DNA of 64,000 nt from Clavaria fumosa (Eukaryota; Basidiomycota; Agaricomycetes; Agaricales; Clavariaceae), in contig OX637794.1 in assembly GCA_951802425.1 (NCBI GenBank), forward strand, positions 1,922,001 through 1,986,000, given 5' to 3'. The position numbers and the translations under genes were made by a program. This document shows positions 22,590-35,642 of this stretch, piece after piece. How positions within the stretch are numbered: the first letter of the stretch is position 1; the number at the start of each line of letters is the position of its first letter. A model generated the notes under the pieces. It saw only the letters and a program-made list of their open reading frames with translations, was not told the origin of the DNA and made no database searches.

Positions 22590-24631
22590 CTACTGGTTGC
22601 GAGCTTTTTCCTTCCCCTTTCGCAACCCTTCTACCCCATCCCCACCTTCCACACTCGCGACTTCTTCTTCCTCTCCCCCCTTATCCTCCTTTCCAACCAC
22701 GGGACCCTTCAACTCCACACCCCACTGGTCCACCCTCGGGAGATCCAATAGTTCCCTCCGCACGCGACGCTGCTCCTGCTCCGCCCATTTCTCCACCCAT
22801 GGCGGGAGCTCTTGAGGCGACTTCAGCAAGAGGTCTTCGTAGGCAAAGAAGACCGTTTCGAGGCCTCATCGTCCTCGAAATCGAGCCTCGCGGAGCTCGC
22901 CGACCATCGTCGCGCACCGACTGCGCAATTCTAGAAACAAACCATCAGCCCATCGTCAAGAATACGAAATCTGCGATGACTTACCTCGTTCCTGCTCCCT
23001 CGACGCCGATAACTCCCCCTCCATCTTCCCTACAGTCGTGAACAATCCTATAAAAAAGACACGAATTAGTTCGTTTTATACTCGCGACTGTAGAACTTAC
23101 TGTGTTCTGACTCCTCCGCCTCCGCAAGCCTACGCTGAAGCTCCTCCAGTTCAATCCTTTGATCTAGATAAACAGGAGAATCAGTTAGAACGTCACGAGG
23201 TGAAATTACGACTTACCGGCCTATTCCTTTTTCACCGTCGCGATTACCCCCTTTACTTCCTCAAATCCTTTGCGAGTCTTTCCCATCGACGCCAACCACT
23301 CTACGGGCAAATTAGCTTATTTCACACTTGCGAGAGTTGACTTACCTTCTTTCTCCTTCTTCAAATCCTTTACTTCGCGACGCGAGTCCCTCAATTTGGT
23401 CTCCTGGTCTGAGGAAACAAGGAAATTACTTTGTGACACAGTAAAACAAGTGAATACTTACCTTCCCAGTCACCCTCAAGCACCTCGAAATCCCTCTCCA
23501 CCTCCACTATCTGTGCCCTCAATTTTGCAATCTCTGCATCCACCTCCTCCCTCCCTTTCCCTGCCAACATGCAAATTCAGTAAAAACACGAAAAGCCAGG
23601 GAGCATTGGACACTTACCTTTGTCACCCCTCCGCAATGCTACCAACTCGCGCTTCGCTACCGCCAGCTCTGCATCCAACTCCATCTCCCAATGCGACTTG
23701 TATACCCACGCAATCTTCTGCGTGGGTTCCGCGACTTGCTGACGGAGCGTCGCGAGCTCCCTCTCGAGATCGGCCCTTGGGACCAAGATCCCCGCGACCT
23801 TCCCTCCCTCCTCCACCAACTCCCTCGATGACACCGGTTTCGCGACTCGCCTTTTTGTCGATGGACTGGGTGTCGGGGACTGCAACCGAGCCCTGGTTCG
23901 TTTCCTGCGAATCGGCCGGGTAGGAGTCCCCGGGACGGACAGGGTAGCATACCCTGCCCCCACTTGACTTGCGACCTTCGGAGTTGCCACCCCCAGCATT
24001 TCCGACCCTTCGGCGCGCTTCAGCGCCTCGTCGACCCGTGTGTCATCCCAACCGTATTCATTTTTGATGCGCCATCGCCGAAATTCTTGGACCCAGGAAC
24101 ATTTGCCATGGTCCTCTGCGCACTGGCGACACTTGCCGGCAGTGCTACGCACACACTGCCGGCCCTTTGCAACACAATTGTCGCAGTCCTGTGTTTTAAC
24201 AATTAGAAGGGACAAGTGGAACGAGAAATACTATTACGCACCTTGCGCTCCCTCTCGTTCCACTCCTTATTCTCCTTCACTGACCCGATTTTCTTCCAAG
24301 CTTTCAGAAATTCCGCGGGCGATGGGTCAGCCCCGCCCGCGACTTCGCCCCTTATTCCGCTAGGGCCTGCAACATTTTCTTCTGCCCGACTTGGGCCCGC
24401 GACGTTGCTCCTCGTTTCGCTAGAGCCCGCAACCTTGCCCTTCTTCTTTTCACGCCCCACGGTTTCTTTGCGAAGATGCGCACATCGCTCTTGTTCGGCC
24501 TTTTGGTGGGCCAACATCTCAGCCAGCGCCTCTTTGTCGTGGCTAGCCTCACCCCTTTCGAACTCCTCGTATTCGCGCATTTCGTGTTCGAGTTGGGTTC
24601 CAGTGCGTTTGAGGATGTTGGAGGAGACCAT
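22590..24631 (-). pseudogene. Antisense eight-exon gene in gypsy-1: Zn2Cys6-like, coiled coil
   Basis: Exons on the minus strand, in order: 24,631-24,242; 24,188-23,618; 23,560-23,462; 23,408-23,346; 23,300-23,217; 23,163-23,101; 23,047-22,985; 22,930-22,590. All seven introns are GT-AG and 45-57 bp long. Total 1,674 bases, 558 codons; most introns are in phase 1 and four internal exons are 63 or 84 bp. Exon 1 is charged (EYEEFERGEASH). Exon 2 starts with C-x2-C-x6-C-x7-C-x2-C-x6-C, the spacing of fungal Zn2Cys6 DNA-binding clusters, followed by a long coiled coil (ERELATLRQQVAE, EIAKLRAQIVEVE). Two in-frame stops, TAG in exon 5 and TGA in exon 8, look like C-to-T decay. Its role is unknown; a DNA-binding or regulatory accessory protein is a guess. 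The ATG is about 115 bp from the 3' LTR, on the opposite strand. Confidence 0.8.
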
Positions 24632-24747
24632 GATGGTTGAACTTAGAGGAAAATTTCGGGTGTCGTGACCTGATCAACAAACATCGTGCTGACTAACAGT
24701 CACATGACCTCCACTCTCGCAGGGCTCGAGGCTTGAAGGGGGGGTAA

Positions 24748-26187
24748 TGTCAGGACCCATCCATTTTTCCTCAACCTAACAACTCTATCACCACTCATGG
24801 ACCTCCCGACGTTCCCCTACCACCTCACGAACCCCCCTACATTCTTCCGAAACCCGCTATCAACTTCCGAACACCTCTCAGGCCTCCATCATTTCCTCAC
24901 GACACTCGCGATCATACCACCATACTCGCGTCACCTCCCGCCACCTCACCTTACGCATACTCACCGCCAAACCCACTATTCGATGCTCAACACGCTCTTA
25001 CACAACTCCTGCAGCGGCACGTGACTTGCCGCACGGCACACCGGCGCTACTCGCGTTACTCGCGTTACCAGCGTTACTCACATGACATACCGCCCAAAGA
25101 CTGCCCAAGGTCACCTGCCTCACCAGCGCCATCCACATGACCACTCACCTGACCGCACGACCTTAACGATGAAATGCGCCACTGGCGGTCAAGCTGTGTA
25201 TCCTTTCAAATTATGTTCTCCCTTCTTCTTCTCAGTCGTCTATAACTGCGTTAGCCCTGGACCAAGCCCCTCTGCCCAGTCATAGTTACACATACGCTTA
25301 TTTAGTTAGGTCACGACCTTACCTATGCTTAGTTTACCCCTCGCGATCTTAGTAGAACATGCGCACGGTCACTCTACGACTAGTTATACCCCGTACTACT
25401 ATAGTCTTGTCGCCTGGCGCTCTCTGTACTTTCCCTTTCTCGTTATACTCCCTGCACGTACATATATATAAGGTCTCGCATGTACTTATGGTACTCTAGA
25501 CTTGATATTGACGCACATTGGTTTAAGCTTGAGGCTAGTACGCCCTTTGAGCTTGGAACCACCGCGATTGATAGGTCTTGTCTCTCTTGGTGACCACAAG
25601 ATCGCCAAGACACACTCTACTCTGTTCTAACTCGCCCTCTGCGCTCCTACACCTCGCGCGATCTAAGTATCCTCTCTTATTCATCTTGGTACTGATCTCC
25701 AAACCCTATAGGTTCTCCCGTCGGTTGGCAAAGTCATCGCCTTCACCGACACACTTCTCAACACTGTCACGACTACCCGCGACCCTTCTATCATCATCTA
25801 TTTCTTTCACTTCGTCCTTTTCCTTTCTCACGCTTCATCGGTCGATCTCGCGACCTTCTCAGCATTACCAGTTTCCCCCACCTCATCTATTCTCTCCTTC
25901 ACGCTTCGTCGGTCAACTTCGCGACCCTCTCAGCATTACCCATCTCCCTCTCCTCGTCAATTTCCTGCTCTACACTTCGTCTACCGACTTCGCAACCTCC
26001 CCAATGACGTCTTCCTCTTCTATACTTGTCTTTCTTCACTCTTACATCTTCTCAGATGTCTTCGCGACCTTCCGGGACTGAGCATTCTCGACTGTGCTCA
26101 ACAGTTGATTGGTCTTAGTGAGTTTCCAGCATAGGTCACCAACAAGTCGATCTCCGGCACTACTATCAAGATGGGACAGGCCCTAAC
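24748..26187 (+). repeat. Gypsy-1 3' LTR (1,440 bp) with TATA region
   Basis: Preceded by the polypurine tract GAAGGGGGGG. Its first 440 bases match the truncated 5' LTR. A TATA tract (CATATATATAAGG) lies at about 25,462-25,474. It ends CCCTAACA at the GTGCT duplication. This complete LTR could still act as a promoter reading into the copia-A1 gag. Confidence 0.88.
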
Positions 26188-26257
26188 AGTGCTCCCATAC
26201 CCACATATTTCGCTTTTTTCACCCATTTTTCATTTCCTACCACCATCTATCACCATC

Positions 26258-29011
26258 ATGTCTTCTGACAACAAAAACACCTTCCCCTGTCTTAACAACA
26301 CCAACTGGGGACAATGGGCTGACAATATGGAAGCCTATCTCAGCACCAAGGAATTGTGGGAGTATGTGGATGGCTCTTGTGTGCAGCCAAGCCTTGTGGA
26401 CCCTACCACACCCTCTTTAGAGGAGAAGAAGGAGCTGAGTGATTGGAGAAGGAAGTCTGCTAGGGCTTCTGGGGAGATCTGGCTTGGTTTAGAGGATAGT
26501 CAGAAGGTCCATGTTAAGGATCTCAAGGGTGACCCTGTTGCCATGTGGAAAAAGCTGGAGTCTGTGCACCTCCAAAAACATCCTGGAGCCCGTTTCAATG
26601 CCTATGATGCCCTTTTCAACATCAGAAAAGAAGAGAATGAGAGTTTACCTTCTCTCATGGCCAGGGCAGATAAGGCACTCCAGGATGTTAAGGCACTTAG
26701 ACCTTCCACATTCACCCTTGCAGACTTGGACCAGGAGCTGCTCTGTATGACTCTCATCAGAGCTTTGCCTGCAGAGTACAACAACTTTGCATCATCCTTG
26801 CTCCTTATTGACTCCCTGGACCTTGCCAAGCTCCAGTCTGCCTTTCAGAATGAGGAGAGCCAACGTCTTGCCTGCGGCCTTGCCAATCCTGCCCTTGCCA
26901 TGCCTGCCTCTGCTTTGCAGAAGCCAGCTTCCCACTTGTCCTGCCTCTTCTGTGGCATTCCTGGCCATGCTGAGGACACCTGTTTCAGAAAGCGGCAGGC
27001 TTCAGAGCTAGCTAAAGCACAGGTGACAGGAAGGGGACAGCAGAGTGCAAAAGGGAAGGGCAAGAAAGGATTGCCTAAGCAACATGTTGCCAAAGAAGCA
27101 ACTCAGGATACCCCTGTGCAACAGGGCAACTCAGCCCATGTTGAATTTGCTGGCCATGCAAGTGCTCTCACTTCCTCTAATCATGCTCTTTGGCTGAAAT
27201 CTCCTGCTTGCAATCAATGGAATACTGACACAGGTGCCACATCACACATGACCCCCCATCATCATTGGTTTCATTCATACATCCCACATGTGGTTGCAAT
27301 TCAACTTGCTGACCACTCTATTGTCTACTCTGCAGGTTTGGGATCAGTTGAATTCCAGCCTGTTGTGAATGGGATAAAGATGTGCCCTGTTGTGTTCCAT
27401 GATTGTTTGCATGTACCAGACTTGGGCAGCAATTTGCTGTCTCTGTTCCACCTTACTAGATCAAAGGGATACTCTGTGTCCATAGAGAAAAATCTAGTCT
27501 CTTTCTTTCATGGTGGTCAGATGGCTTTTACAGCCACAGTCAACATGCATAATGTTGGGTACCTTGATGGTCATGCCATAGTGCCCAACCAAGCAGAAAG
27601 TGCCAAGGCTGCCAGCACCTGTCCCATGGACCTCTCTCTGTGGCATCAGCGATGTTCTCATCTTAACATTGCTGACCTCAAGCTTATGCACCTCCACAAG
27701 ATTGTCTCAGGGATGACTATCCACTCTCAGAGTGCCCCTGACCCAATCTGTGAGCCTTGCATCCTTGGGAAGCAACATCATCATGACATTCCCAAGACTG
27801 CCACATCCAGGCAGTCCAGGCTTCTTGGACTTGTTCACTCTGATGTGAAGGGCCCTCTTCCTGTAGCTAGCAGAGAGGGGTATCACTATTGGCAGACCTT
27901 CATTGATGACAAGTCCAGATACCTGATTGTTGCTTTCCTGAGGCGCAAAAGTGAGGCTCTCAATGCCTTCAAGCAGTACAAGGCATTGGTGGAGAACCAG
28001 CTTGATTGCCACATCAAGATGTCCAGGGATGACAAAGGAGGGGAGTATATCTCCAAGGAGTTCAATGAGTTCTGCACAGACCATGGTATTATGCATCAGC
28101 ACACTGAGCCTAATGAGCCTCACCAGAATGGAGTTGCAGAGCAGTCAAATAGAGACATTGCTGCCTCCACCACTGCACTCCTGGTTCAGGCCAAACTCCC
28201 TCCCTCCTTCTGGCCCCTTGCTGTTGCAGCCTATGTGCACACCAGGAACAGGACTCCATCTGCTGCCCTTCAGGGGGACACCCCTTACCATATTTGGACA
28301 GGGAAGAAGCCAGACATATCGCATTTCAGAATCTTTGGTTGCCTGGCCTATGTGCTGGTGCACAAAGAAAAGAGGAAAGCTTTGCAACCTCACTCCAAGA
28401 AATGCATCTTTGTTGGCTACCCTGAAGGTGTCAAAGCATGGAAGTTCTGGGATCCTGTCAGCAAGCAGATCATCATCAGTTGCCATGCAGCCTTTGATGA
28501 ACGATGTTTCCCTGGCACTTACTCTGGTCCCATTCAGCTTGCCTCTGATTCCCTCCCTCCTGTGGTTGGCCCACCCTCTCCTAAGTCTGTGGTGGTGCTC
28601 CATCAAGGGGGTGATGAGGATGAGCAGGACTATGATGTACCACCTCCACCAGTGCCCATGGCTGCTCAGAATGATGGTTCTGCTACTGTGCCTATTGAAC
28701 CAGCTCCTGCACCCTCAAGACACTTGAATCCACCCAGAATGGCTCGTCCTAAGGGCTCCCTCAATGAGAATGTCCTCCATGGTCATCAGAAGTCTCCCAC
28801 TCCTCCTCCTCAGCTACCTTCTCCTTCTCCTGCTAGCAGTGATGATGAGCTCCTGCTCACTGCTCCCATGGTCTCTGAACAGGAGCATGCTGATCTGGTC
28901 ATGACTGGTCTCCAGTATCTTATGCATGATCAGACACATGATTTCCTTACCATGGATCAAGCTTGGGATTTTGCACTCCAGTCTGTTGAGCATGCATTCA
29001 AAACTGCTTCA
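26258..29011 (+). pseudogene. Copia-A1 gag-pol, segment 1 (Gag, protease, integrase)
   Basis: The start is the ATG in CATCATGTCTTCTGAC, also used by copia-A2. Gag begins MSSDNKNTFPCLNN. The CCHC knuckle is CLFCGIPGHAEDTC. The protease site is WNTDTGATSHM. Integrase shows the H2C2 finger, VHSDVKGPL, SRDDKGGEY and NGVAEQSNR. It is followed by a proline-rich linker and the start of the RT region. The linker after the knuckle differs from copia-A2 (RKRQASELAKAQ against RKQSASVQAKQ). SG1 interrupts it at 29,012 with duplication CTTCA; the frame resumes at 30,442. Confidence 0.9.
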
Positions 29012-30436
29012 TGTTAAAGAAACTGGTTATCGGTATGCTGATCAGTGAGGATCCTATTGAGAGACGACGTTGGCAATGATAAGGAGCGAGGTTGAGTCGG
29101 TAGCGGCAGTGGTAGACCGGGGCACAATACTGGATAACCAGATGACTATCTACTACATCTGGTCAACTACTTATATACTACTTCATCATGTGATAGCTAA
29201 TTATAGCTACCAAAGGTGTAAGTACCTCTACATAATCACATGACATTTATTACTAAGGAGGCCTGGTGCATGACTAAAGAGAATTTGATAAGTGCTTATC
29301 TTATCGATGGTTGAGATCCCATTCCAACACTCCCCCGTGATTGAATCCATTGATAACGCTTCAGGCGGGAGCAGTGGCGACAGCTGGTGTGTGGGCACGG
29401 CGGCGGTCTCGGTTAGATTGCGCAATCCGGCGGCACAGTTCGGTGGCCTCGGCAGCGATCATCGTGGAGGCGGCATAGAGCGGCAGCGGTGGATAATAGT
29501 ATGGCACTGGTCCAAGTGGCGGTGGGAAGTAAGGGGCGGCAGGGGGAGGCGCCTCGAAGGGGCGCTGAGCCCGTCGCTTCTTGTTCTGCGCGATGCGGCG
29601 TCGGATGGCGGAGGGGTCAGCGGTGCGGCAATCGGGTGCCGTATGACTGTGAGCGTGGCATTTCTCACACTTGGTGTATCAACCGGGTGTGGGGGTGCCT
29701 TGGGTTGCTCGACCTGTAGAGGGGGTGGCGGCGATGGTTGTCTCAGCGTCGACAAGGCGGGTGCGGGTGTCAGACATATTCATATCAAGTTCGTCAAGGA
29801 GGGAGTTGACATCGTCCATGCGTCGCTCAAGATGAGTGAGTCGCTTGAGGATTGATGCGAATAGAGAGTTAACTGATGCGCGCCAGACTGTGATCAGCTG
29901 AATGGATGAGTGAGTCGCTTGAGGATTGATGCGAATAGAGAGTTAACTGATGCGCGCCAGACTGTGATCAGCTGAATGACCCAGCCGATGACGGCGGAGG
30001 GAGTGCTGGTGGGGCGTTGCGACAGTAGAGTATCCAGTTCTTGTGGCCCACTTCGGGTCATGCCAGTCGATGAAGACGAAGACATTGTCGAGGAGGCGCA
30101 CAGGTGGTGATCTGGTTATGTTAAAGAAACTGGTTATCAGTATGCTGATCGGTGAGGATCCTATTGAGAGACGACGTCGGCAACGATGAGGAGCGAGGTC
30201 GAGTCGGTAGCGGCAGTGGTAGACCGGGGCACAATACTGGATAACCAGATGACTATCTACTACATCTGGTCAACTACTTATATACTACTTCGTCATGTGA
30301 TAGCTAATTATAGCTACCAATGGCGTAAGTACCTCTACATAATCACATGATGTTTATTACTAAGGAGGCCTGGTGCATGACTAAAGAGAATTTGATAAGC
30401 GCTTATCTTATCGATGGTTGAGATCCCATTCCAACA
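29012..30436 (-). mobile_element. SG1: small gag-only LTR retroelement, minus strand
   Basis: 1,425 bp with two 318-bp LTRs (29,012-29,329 and 30,119-30,436). Flanked by CTTCA on both sides (29,007-29,011 and 30,437-30,441). In its own orientation it begins TGTTGGAATGGG and ends TTTCTTTAACA. The LTR has a TATAAG promoter and, after it, TAACCAGAT, complementary to ATCTGGTTA about 34 bases past TATA. The only coding region is a damaged Gag-like gene; there is no protease, RT or integrase. Confidence 0.9.
29350..30085 (-). pseudogene. SG1 Gag-like gene, broken
   Basis: Starts MSSSSSTGMTRSGPQELD and is homologous to the intact SG3 protein. A 74-bp tandem duplication (29,831 and 29,905) shifts the frame after about 60 residues. 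Downstream the zinc knuckle CEKCHAHSHTAPDC is still readable in another frame, so the protein cannot be made in full from this copy. Confidence 0.8.
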
Positions 30437-30441
30437 CTTCA

Positions 30442-30733
30442 CATGATGGAGAGCCTAGTTCTTACCATGAGGCTATGCAGAGAACTGCAGAGGAGAGAAC
30501 TCTGTGGCACAAGGCTGCTGTGGATGAAATCCAGGCCTTGGTGGACAATGGGACTTTTGAGCTTGTTAAGCTGCCCCCAGGGCAAAAAGCTATAGGCAGC
30601 CGATGGGTGTTCAAGGTCAAGAGGAATGCAGATGGGTCTGTGGAGCACTACAAAGGTTGTGTAGTTGCCAAGGGCTTCTCTCAGTGCCCAGGCTTCGATT
30701 TCACTGAAACCTTTGCTCCCACTCCCAAATGGG
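30442..30733 (+). pseudogene. Copia-A1 pol, segment 2 (start of RT)
   Basis: Continues segment 1 in frame after SG1 and encodes the N-terminal RT region (GSRWVFKVKRNADGS). Compared with copia-A2, three Arg codons have become His or Cys (HYKGC, SQCPG), all CpG transitions. Ends at ATGGG where copia-A2 inserted; resumes at 38,175. Confidence 0.88.
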
Positions 30734-31017
30734 TGTTGAGTTCTGTGATGATGAGGAACTCTGTTTACATAATAGATACCTATTCTGGACATTGTTTACC
30801 TCTATTTGGCCAAAAAGCGGCTGAAGACCTGTGTCAGAGGCAATCAGTAGAGTTATCTCTTACTGAGTGCCTCTGGCCCAGGTATGTCATGTTTTGTACA
30901 TTCCTATGCCTTGAATACACCTCTTACTGAGTGCCTCTGGCCCAGCTAACACTTTGTTAGCTTCTGGTGACCCTCCCTGGGCACCATCTCGAGGTTTTGG
31001 CCTATCTGGCCTTCTCA
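30734..31017 (+). repeat. Copia-A2 5' LTR (284 bp)
   Basis: TGTTGAGTTC to GGCCTTCTCA, followed by the primer site GATTATGAGACCCGG. One difference from the 3' LTR (CACCTCT against CATCTCT). Confidence 0.93.
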
Positions 31018-32170
31018 GATTATGAGACCCGGCTTCTAGGCCACTCTGATCAATTATCTGACCTCACCAATCGGTTCTGCACCCTCAAAAACCCCATATT
31101 CACCCACCTGGACCTCCTGGATCACTTTAGATCACTTGGATCAACCACTTTTCGGTGTAGGGGTACTTTTTGGTGCGATATCTCGACTTCTACGAAGTAA
31201 ACCCCACTACTATTTGTATTCGCCGCACTCGCCTTGTCTGGAAGAACAATTCCGCTCCCTTCGACATCTCGATCCGACCAGCCGTTCGCGCTCTACATCG
31301 ATTTTCGCCATTTCGACAAAATCCCTTATATCCCACTATCCACTGCGCTGCTGCGGACGTTTCCCGCAGCATTCTGGTGCGCCTCGACGAGCTCCTTCAG
31401 CTCATATTATCCCTGAATTCATCCGACCTACCGTTCCGGAGTTATTCGCTTTTTTCGACTTTCCAACCTCTATTTTGGACCCTTCAGCATTTTGAGCATA
31501 TCCTGCTCATTTCCCATCGCCATCGGTTCGCCTAGGGCTCATTCTCTTTGCAAGAAGCTGTTCTACCATGCCACATCTTTGTACAAGGTTATCGCGTCCC
31601 CTTCGACCGCTATCGTGCGCGCAAGAATCGCCTCATCGACCGAATTTCTGGTCTACCTTCCTGGTACCTGGACGGTGAAGACGATCCATATCGCGTGCGC
31701 AAAATTCACCCCATCGACCGCCTCTCTCTGCTGGTCATTCAACTCTGCTTCTGGGTAACACCCAATTCATCCTTCCGTCATCTTCTGTTGGGTTTAACTG
31801 TTAGTACAGTTGGACATTGGTCTACTGAAGAGCGACTAGAACAAGGTGACATACAGTGAAGTGCTACCTCCCCGGGCCTCGTTTTGAGTGTTACCCCGGT
31901 TGCCTTTGCACCTCTCTCTGTACGCAGTGTGTAGGGAGATTGGGCTGGTTGGTTTACAGTTGCCTCCCCTTCCATTTGGAAGTTGCTCCACTATCAACTA
32001 CCACTGCTAACACCGATTTCGTCAATCTGAGAGTGGACTGGTGTTTGATTAGAAACCAGGCCTGACGTTCGACCTTGTAGTACCAGGAACCTGTCCACGT
32101 GCTCCCATACCCACATATTTCGCTTTTTTCACCCATTTTTCATTTCCTACCACCATCTATGACAACCATC
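31018..32170 (+). other. Copia-A2 leader
   Basis: 1,153 bases between the LTR and the gag ATG, homologous to the copia-A1 leader. A 119-codon open frame near 31,136 exists in both copies, but they are so similar that this does not show selection. It ends CCTGTCCACGTGCTCCCATA, the empty-site version of the gypsy-1 target in copia-A1. Confidence 0.75.
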
Positions 32171-35100
32171 ATGTCTTCTGACAACAAAAACACCTTCCCC
32201 TGTCTTAACAACACCAACTGGGGACAATGGGCTGACAATATGGAAGCCTATCTCAGCACCAAGGAATTGTGGGAGTATGTGGATGGCTCTTGTGTGCAGC
32301 CAAGCCTTGTGGACCCTACCACACCCTCTTTAGAGGAGAAGAAGGAGCTGAGTGATTGGAGAAGGAAGTCTGCTAGGGCTTCTGGGGAGATCTGGCTCGG
32401 TTTAGAGGATAGTCAGAAGGTCCATGTTAAGGATCTCAAGGGTGACCCTGTTGCCATGTGGAAAAAGCTAGAGTCTGTGCACCTCCAAAAACATCCTGGA
32501 GCCCGTTTCAATGCCTATGATGCCCTCTTCAACATCAGAAAAGAAGAGAATGAGAGTTTACCTTCTCTCATGGCTAGGGCAGATAAGGCACTCCAGGATG
32601 TTAAGGCACTTAGACCTTCCACATTCACCCTTGCAGACTTGGACCAGGAGCTGCTCTGTATGACTCTCATCAGAGCTTTGCCTGCAGAGTACAACAACTT
32701 TGCATCATCCTTGCTTCTTATTGACTCCCTGGACCTTGCCAAGCTCCAGTCTGCCTTTCAAAATGAAGAGAGCCAATGTCTTGCCCATGGCCTTGCCAAT
32801 CCTGCCCTTGCCATGCCTGCCTCTGCTTTGCAGAAACCAGCTTCCCACCTGTCCTGCCTCTTCTGTGGCATTCCTGGCCATGCTGAGGACAACTGCTTCA
32901 GAAAGCAATCTGCTTCTGTGCAGGCCAAACAGGAGGTTGCAGAGAGGAGGAAAAAGGGCAAGAAGGACAGACCCAGGCAGCAAATTGCCAGAGAAGCAAC
33001 TCAGGACACTCCTGTACAACAAGGCAATTCTGCCTGTGTTGAGTTTGCTGGCCATGCAAGTGCTCTCACTTCCTCTAATCATGCTCTTTGGCTGAAATCT
33101 CCTGCTTGCAATCAATGGAATACTGACACAGGTGCCACATCACACATGACCCCCCATCATCATTGGTTTCGTTCATACATCCCACATGTGGTTGCAATTC
33201 AACTTGCTGACCACTCTATTGTCTACTCTGCAGGTTTGGGATCAGTTGAATTCCAGCCTGTTGTGAATGGGATAAAGATGTGCCCTGTTGTGTTCCATGA
33301 TTGTTTGCATGTACCAGACTTGGGCAGCAATTTGCTGTCTCTGTTCCACCTTAATAGATCAAAGGGATACTCTGTGTCCATAGAGAAAAATCTAGTCTCT
33401 TTCTTTCATGGTGGTCAGATGGCTTTTACAGCCACAGTCAACATGCATAATGTTGGGTACCTTGATGGTCATGCCATAGTGCCCAACCAAGCAGAAAGTG
33501 CCAAGGCTGCCAGCACCTGTCCCATGGACCTCTCTCTGTGGCATCAGCGATGTTCTCATCTTAACATTGCTGACCTCAAGCTTATGCACCTCCACAAGAT
33601 TGTCTCAGGGATGACTATCCACTCTCAGAGTGCCCCTGACCCAATCTGTGAGCCTTGCATCCTTGGGAAGCAACATCGTCATGACATTCCCAAGACTGCC
33701 ACATCCAGGCAGTCCAGGCTTCTTGGACTTGTTCACTCTGATGTGAAGGGCCCTCTTCCTGTAGCTAGCAGGGAGGGGTATCGCTATTGGCAGACCTTCA
33801 TTGATGACAAGTCCAGATACCTGATTGTTGCTTTCCTGAGGCGCAAAAGTGAGGCTCTCAATGCCTTCAAGCAGTACAAGGCATTGGTGGAGAACCAGCT
33901 TGATTGCCACATCAAGATGTCCAGGGATGACAAAGGAGGGGAGTATATCTCCAAGGAGTTCAATGAGTTCTGCACAGACCATGGTATTATGCATCAGCAC
34001 ACTGAGCCTAATGAGCCTCACCAGAATGGAGTTGCAGAGCAGTCAAATAGAGACATTGCTGCCTCCACCACTGCACTCCTGGTTCAGGCCAAACTCCCTC
34101 CCTCCTTCTGGCCCCTTGCTGTTGCAGCCTATGTGCACACCAGGAACAGGACTCCATCTGCTGCCCTTCAGGGGGACACCCCTTACCATATTTGGACAGG
34201 GAAGAAGCCAGACATATCGCATTTCAGAATCTTTGGTTGCCTGGCCTATGTGCTGGTGCACAAAGAAAAGAGGAAAGCTTTGCAACCTCACTCCAAGAAA
34301 TGCATCTTTGTTGGCTACCCTGAAGGTGTCAAAGCATGGAAGTTCTGGGATCCTGTCAGCAAGCAGATCATCATCAGTTGCCATGCAGCCTTTGATGAAC
34401 GATGTTTCCCTGGCACTTACTCTGGTCCTATTCAGCTTGCCTCTGATTCCCTCCCTCCTGTGGTTGGCCCACCCTCTCCTAAGTCTGTGGTGGTGCTCCA
34501 TCAAGGGGATGATGAGGATGAGCAGGACTATGATGTACCACCTCCACCAGTGCCCATGGCTGCTCAGAATGATGGTTCTGCTACTGTGCCTATTGAGCCA
34601 GCTCCTGCCCTAGCTTCTGCACCCTCAAGACGCTTGAATCCACCCAGAATGGCTTGTCCTAAGGGCTCTCTCAATGAGAATGTACTCCATGGTCATCAGA
34701 AGTCTCCCACTCCTCCTCCTCAGCTACCTTCTCCTTCTCCTGCTAGCAGTGATGATGAGCTTCTGCTCACTGCTCCCATGGTCTCTGAACAGGAGCATGC
34801 TGATCTGGTCATGACTGGTCTCCAGTATCTTATGCATGATCAGACACATGATTTCCTTACCATGGATCAGGCTTGGGAGTTTGCACTCCAGTCTGTTGAG
34901 CATGCATTCAAAACTGCTTCACATGATGGAGAGCCTAGTTCTTACCATGAGGCTATGCAGAGAACTGCAGAGGAGAGAAATCTGTGGCACAAGGCTGCTG
35001 TAGATGAAATCCAGGCCTTGGTGGACAATGGGACCTTTGAGCTTGTTAAGCTGCCCCCAGGGCAAAAGGCTATAGGCAGCCGATGGGTGTTCAAGGTCAA

Positions 35101-35642
35101 GAGAAATGCAGATGGGTCTGTGGAGCGCTACAAAGGTCGTGTAGTTGCCAAGGGCTTCTCTCAGCGCCCAGGCTTCGATTTCACTGAAACCTTTGCTCCC
35201 ACTCCCAAATGGGCTGCTCTCAGAGCCATTCTAGCACTGGCTGCTTTTAAGGACCTCCACCTTGAGAATGTTGATATCTCCTCTGCATTCTTGAATGGAG
35301 ATCTCAAGGAGGATGTCTTCATGCATCAGCCAGAGGGCTTTGTGGAGAAGGGCAAAGACTGGGTGTGGCATCTCAAGAAGTCTATCTATGGCTTAAAGCA
35401 GGCTGGGAGATGCTGGCACCAGAAGCTCAATCAGGTCCTTGAAAGCATGGGCTTCAAGAGGATCACTTGTGAGCACAGCATCTGGGTGTACCAGCAGGGA
35501 GATGCAAGGGTCATTGTCCCAGTCTTTATAGATGACATGACCATTGCTGCTAAGTCTATGGAGACCATTGAGGAGATTAAGTCTGGTCTTAGGAAGCACT
35601 TCAAGCTTCGAGATCTAGGACCTACCTCATGGCTGCTGGGTG

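Larger units (their letters stand above)
16484..26187 (+). mobile_element. Gypsy-1, decayed chromodomain Ty3/gypsy element (9.7 kb)
   Basis: Starts TGTCAGGACCC and ends GGCCCTAACA. The flanks are ATGCT (16,479-16,483) and GTGCT (26,188-26,192); copia-A2 carries CACGTGCT at the empty site, so the left copy has one CpG transition. Order: truncated 5' LTR, gag, pol ending in a chromodomain, an antisense spliced gene, a G-rich polypurine tract and a full 3' LTR of 1,440 bp. It has many in-frame TGA codons and lost RT catalytic residues, so it is dead. Confidence 0.92.

Noticed and set aside
23270..23923. 217-codon plus-strand open frame in the gypsy-1 3' region
   Set aside because: It overlaps the minus-strand exons and introns of the antisense gene, runs through splice sites, and shows no domain.
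29831..29978. 74-bp tandem duplication in SG1 as a regulatory repeat
   Set aside because: It lies inside the gag frame, is absent from SG2 and SG3, and simply breaks the gene in this copy.
31136..31495. 119-codon open frame in the copia-A leader, also present in copia-A1 at 15,505
   Set aside because: The two leaders are near-identical by recent descent, so conservation is uninformative, and no domain or start context supports a gene.
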